Shown in pieces: positions 6,048 to 6,125 of a stretch of DNA of 6,125 nt (position 1 is its first letter; each line of letters starts with the position of its first letter). Made by a program: the position numbers and the translations under genes. Origin of the DNA: Gammaproteobacteria bacterium. Its GTDB lineage: Bacteria; Pseudomonadota; Gammaproteobacteria; Pseudomonadales; Pseudohongiellaceae. The DNA lies in the NCBI GenBank assembly GCA_003514305.1, contig DORE01000243.1, forward strand, positions 1 to 6,125, in the 5' to 3' direction. The notes beneath the pieces were generated by a model. The model was not told the origin of the DNA. It saw only the letters and a list, made by a program, of their open reading frames with translations, and made no database searches.

Positions 6048-6125
6048 ATGCCTGACAATGACCTACTCTCACATGGGGAAGCCCCACACTACCATCGGCG
6101 CTGAGCGGTTTCACTTCTGAGTTCG
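6048..6125 (-). rRNA. rrf: 5S ribosomal RNA, 3' part; 5' part beyond the window
   Basis: Read on the minus strand, the last 78 bases contain the conserved 5S segments CGAACTCAGAAGTGAAAC, GCGCCGATGGTAGTGTGGGG and the 3' end GAGAGTAGG...CAGGCAT, all close to gammaproteobacterial 5S rRNA such as that of E. coli. The 3' end at about 6048 is set by similarity and by the terminator a few bases later. About 40 bases of the 5' part lie outside the window, where the 23S and 16S genes would be expected. No tRNA follows the 5S gene. Confidence 0.95.

Overview
The window looks like chromosomal DNA from a flagellated, probably marine or otherwise aquatic gammaproteobacterium. The 3' part of a 5S rRNA gene has gammaproteobacterial character. 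The flagellar genes (FlgN, a FliK-like protein and a free-standing FlhB C-terminal domain) fit that group, and the exported proteins are strongly acidic. The genus cannot be fixed from sequence reading alone.

Layout, left to right. (1) Bases 1-363, plus strand: the 3' part of a flgN-like flagellar export chaperone gene, cut by the window edge. (2) Bases 377-2001, minus strand: a two-gene unit with overlapping stop and start (TAATG), a FliK-like protein followed by an 86-residue FlhB-type export-switch domain. It converges on flgN with only 13 bases between the stops. (3) Bases 2002-2233: a gap with no confident gene. (4) Bases 2234-4198, minus: a long acidic envelope protein with a DUF945/YdgA-like N-terminal part and a PPC-like C-terminal beta domain. 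(5) Bases 4199-4514: a 316-base gap with the terminator of the next gene and one possible 53-codon small ORF. (6) Bases 4515-5798, minus: a secreted serine hydrolase of the class C beta-lactamase/EstB type, with a good terminator downstream and a plausible sigma-70 promoter upstream. (7) Bases 6003-6125, minus: a strong intrinsic terminator and the 3' part of 5S rRNA, the end of an rRNA operon coming from the right.

Together: the left third belongs to flagellar biogenesis, where FlgN escorts hook-associated proteins and the FliK-like/FlhB-like pair resembles the substrate-specificity switch of the type III export gate. The two exported proteins in the middle and right are not obviously linked to motility or to each other; each seems to be its own transcription unit. 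Base composition also changes near 2100-2230, from A+T-richer flagellar DNA to G+C-richer DNA.

I found no mobile element, CRISPR array or clear defence system. The points most worth following are the FliK-like/FlhB-like pair without the autocleavage motif, the DUF945 plus PPC-like architecture, and the small ORF at 4235-4396.
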